Part shown: piece by piece, positions 6,910-8,031 of the stretch
Position numbering within the stretch: the stretch's first letter is position 1
How the letters are laid out: each line of letters begins with the position of its first letter
Assembly (NCBI GenBank): GCA_003170655.1
Contig: PMYY01000196.1
Location: forward strand, 1-8,031
From: Nitrospiraceae bacterium
GTDB taxonomy: Bacteria; Nitrospirota; Thermodesulfovibrionia; Thermodesulfovibrionales; Dissulfurispiraceae
Direction: 5' to 3'
DNA length: 8,031 nucleotides
Notes under the pieces: generated by a model
Seen by the model: the letters and a program-made list of their open reading frames with translations, nothing else
Databases searched by the model: none
Told to the model about the DNA's origin: nothing
Translations under genes and position numbers: made by a program

Positions 6910-7896
6910 ATGGTGAAGGATCGTGTATTGAGCGGCATGCAGGCCAGTGGAAAGGTGCATCTTGGAAACCTCGTGGGGGCTCTAAAAAACTGGGTTGATC
7001 TTCAGGATAGATACGACTGTTTCTATTTCATTGCGGACTGGCATGCTCTTACGACGGGTTACGCTAACCCTGCAGCCATAAAAGAAAGCACTAAAGACCT
7101 TCTGATCAATTTCATCGCTGCCGGCCTCGATCCGGAGAAATCGACCATCTTCATACAGTCGATGGTCCCGCAACACGCAGAGCTGCATCTTCTTCTCTCG
7201 ATGATCACGCCGCTCAGCTGGCTCGAAAGGGTACCGACGTACAAGGAAAAACAGGTCGAGCTCAAAGAAAGAGACCTTTCAACATACGGATTCCTCGGAT
7301 ATCCGGTATTGCAGACCTCCGATATCATCATCTATCGAGCCAAGCGTGTGCCTGTGGGCATCGATCAGATGCCTCATCTCGAAATCTCGCGCGAGATCGC
7401 CAGGAAATTCAATTTTCAATACCGTGAAGTCTTTCCCGAGCCCGAAGGTCTGCTCACTGAATTCCCGAAAGTGCCAGGCCTAGACGGCAGGAAAATGTCG
7501 AAGAGCTATGATAACGCGATCTACCTGAGCGACACTCCTGAAGTGGTCGATCAGAAGATAAGGACCATGATGACCGACCCCGCCCGCAAGAGAAAAACCG
7601 ATGTTGGAGATCCTGAATTATCTCCTGTATTCCATTTGCACAAAATATTCTCATCCTCAGAAGAGATCGAATATTGCACCCATGGATGCAGAACCGCTGC
7701 GATAGGCTGCATAGAATGCAAGAAGATCCTTATCAAGAACGTCTTTACATATCTCGAACCTATATGGAAGAGACGGGCCGAACTGATAGACAATCCTGAC
7801 GAACTCTATGCCGTGGCGAAAAAGGGCTCCGAAAAGGCGGCAGTGGTCGCTGAAGAGACAATGAAGATCGTAAGGGAAGTAATGGGGTTAGCGTAA
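6910..7896 (+). CDS. trpS: tryptophan--tRNA ligase
   Basis: A 328-residue cytosolic class Ic aminoacyl-tRNA synthetase charging tRNA-Trp, of standard bacterial length. The Rossmann-fold active site has the HIGH-type motif SGKVHLGN (13-20), FYFIADWHALTT (38-49), VPVGIDQMPHLE (147-158) and KMSKS (195-199). The anticodon-binding part carries four cysteines, C256, C260, C267 and C270. The last three fit the C-x6-C-x2-C part of the [4Fe-4S] motif known in Thermotoga maritima TrpRS, but the usual first Cys, in a GDPExCPVF segment, is Ser238 here and C256 is extra. ATG 6910 is chosen for its ribosome-binding site and because homologues begin just before the KDRVLSGMQ segment; GTG 6868 would add 14 unlike residues. 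It follows the M50 gene by 62 bp, probably in the same operon. Confidence 0.96.
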   Translation: MVKDRVLSGMQASGKVHLGNLVGALKNWVDLQDRYDCFYFIADWHALTTGYANPAAIKESTKDLLINFIAAGLDPEKSTIFIQSMVPQHAELHLLLSMITPLSWLERVPTYKEKQVELKERDLSTYGFLGYPVLQTSDIIIYRAKRVPVGIDQMPHLEISREIARKFNFQYREVFPEPEGLLTEFPKVPGLDGRKMSKSYDNAIYLSDTPEVVDQKIRTMMTDPARKRKTDVGDPELSPVFHLHKIFSSSEEIEYCTHGCRTAAIGCIECKKILIKNVFTYLEPIWKRRAELIDNPDELYAVAKKGSEKAAVVAEETMKIVREVMGLA

Positions 7897-7948
7897 CCTT
7901 TGCATCGTCTTAGCACACTGCAATGCACTCGGCTAGTGTATGGATAGA

Positions 7949-8024
7949 TGGTGGACGGTAAGGGGATCGAACCCTCGGCCTCCACGTTGCGAACGTGGCG
8001 CTCTCCCAGCTGAGCTAACCGCCC
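7949..8024 (-). tRNA. tRNA-Ala (anticodon CGC)
   Basis: A complete 76-base cloverleaf. The acceptor stem is GGGCGGT with ACCGTCC, then discriminator A and an encoded CCA. The D stem is GCTC/GAGC, the anticodon stem CCACG/CGTGG with loop TTCGCAA, and the T stem GAGGG/CCCTT with loop TTCGATC. Anticodon CGC reads GCG alanine codons, and the third acceptor pair is G3-T70, the classic alanine identity element, so the identity is secure. It is convergent with trpS, 52 bp from its stop. Its promoter would lie beyond the right edge. No attachment-site duplication or integrase is visible nearby. Confidence 0.96.
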
Positions 8025-8031
8025 GTATATC

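Noticed and set aside
7915..7939. ACACT/AGTGT hairpin between trpS and the tRNA as a terminator
   Set aside because: The stem is only five pairs with a 15-base loop and no T-run on either strand.
7949..8024. tRNA-Ala as an integration site for a mobile element
   Set aside because: No integrase, direct repeat of the tRNA 3' end or change in base composition is visible in the window.

Overview
This window looks like ordinary chromosomal DNA from a bacterium, most likely an anaerobe from one of the less-cultivated lineages. I cannot name the phylum. The bacterial signs are Shine-Dalgarno sequences, sigma70-like -10 boxes, a bacterial-type TrpRS beside an M50 site-2 protease homologue, a tRNA gene with encoded CCA, and the start of a YraN-type gene. 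The GTP-dependent PEP carboxykinase, the two-subunit pyruvate carboxylase and the small toprim and stand-alone RAM-domain proteins are also common in archaea, so the gene content has an archaeal flavour without the window being archaeal. There are no mobile elements, CRISPR arrays or clear intrinsic terminators.

Left half, minus strand, read from 2746 down to 1: a probable operon of pckG (GTP-dependent PEP carboxykinase), a stand-alone Lrp/AsnC ligand-binding (RAM) domain protein, a small toprim-domain protein, and then the first codons of a YraN/UPF0102-like gene. That last gene overlaps the toprim stop codon and carries an in-frame TAA where the family normally has Tyr, so it looks broken or mis-sequenced.

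Centre, 2747-2858: a 112-bp AT-rich divergent promoter region with one TATAAT -10 box on each strand. The plus-strand box is an extended -10. The pycA leader also holds a start-stop pair (ATG-TAA) and an out-of-frame ATG.

Right half, plus strand: pycA (biotin carboxylase subunit), pycB (carboxyltransferase plus biotin carrier), an M50 site-2 protease family membrane protein and trpS. Gaps are 54, 14 and 62 bp, so they may form one transcription unit. A tRNA-Ala(CGC) gene lies at the right edge on the minus strand, convergent with trpS.

Functionally the core is the pyruvate to oxaloacetate to PEP bypass. PycAB makes oxaloacetate from pyruvate, bicarbonate and ATP, and PckG converts oxaloacetate to PEP with GTP. 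The divergent arrangement would let one regulator set anaplerosis against gluconeogenesis. The RAM-domain protein downstream of pckG is a possible small-molecule sensor, but that role is inferred from position only.
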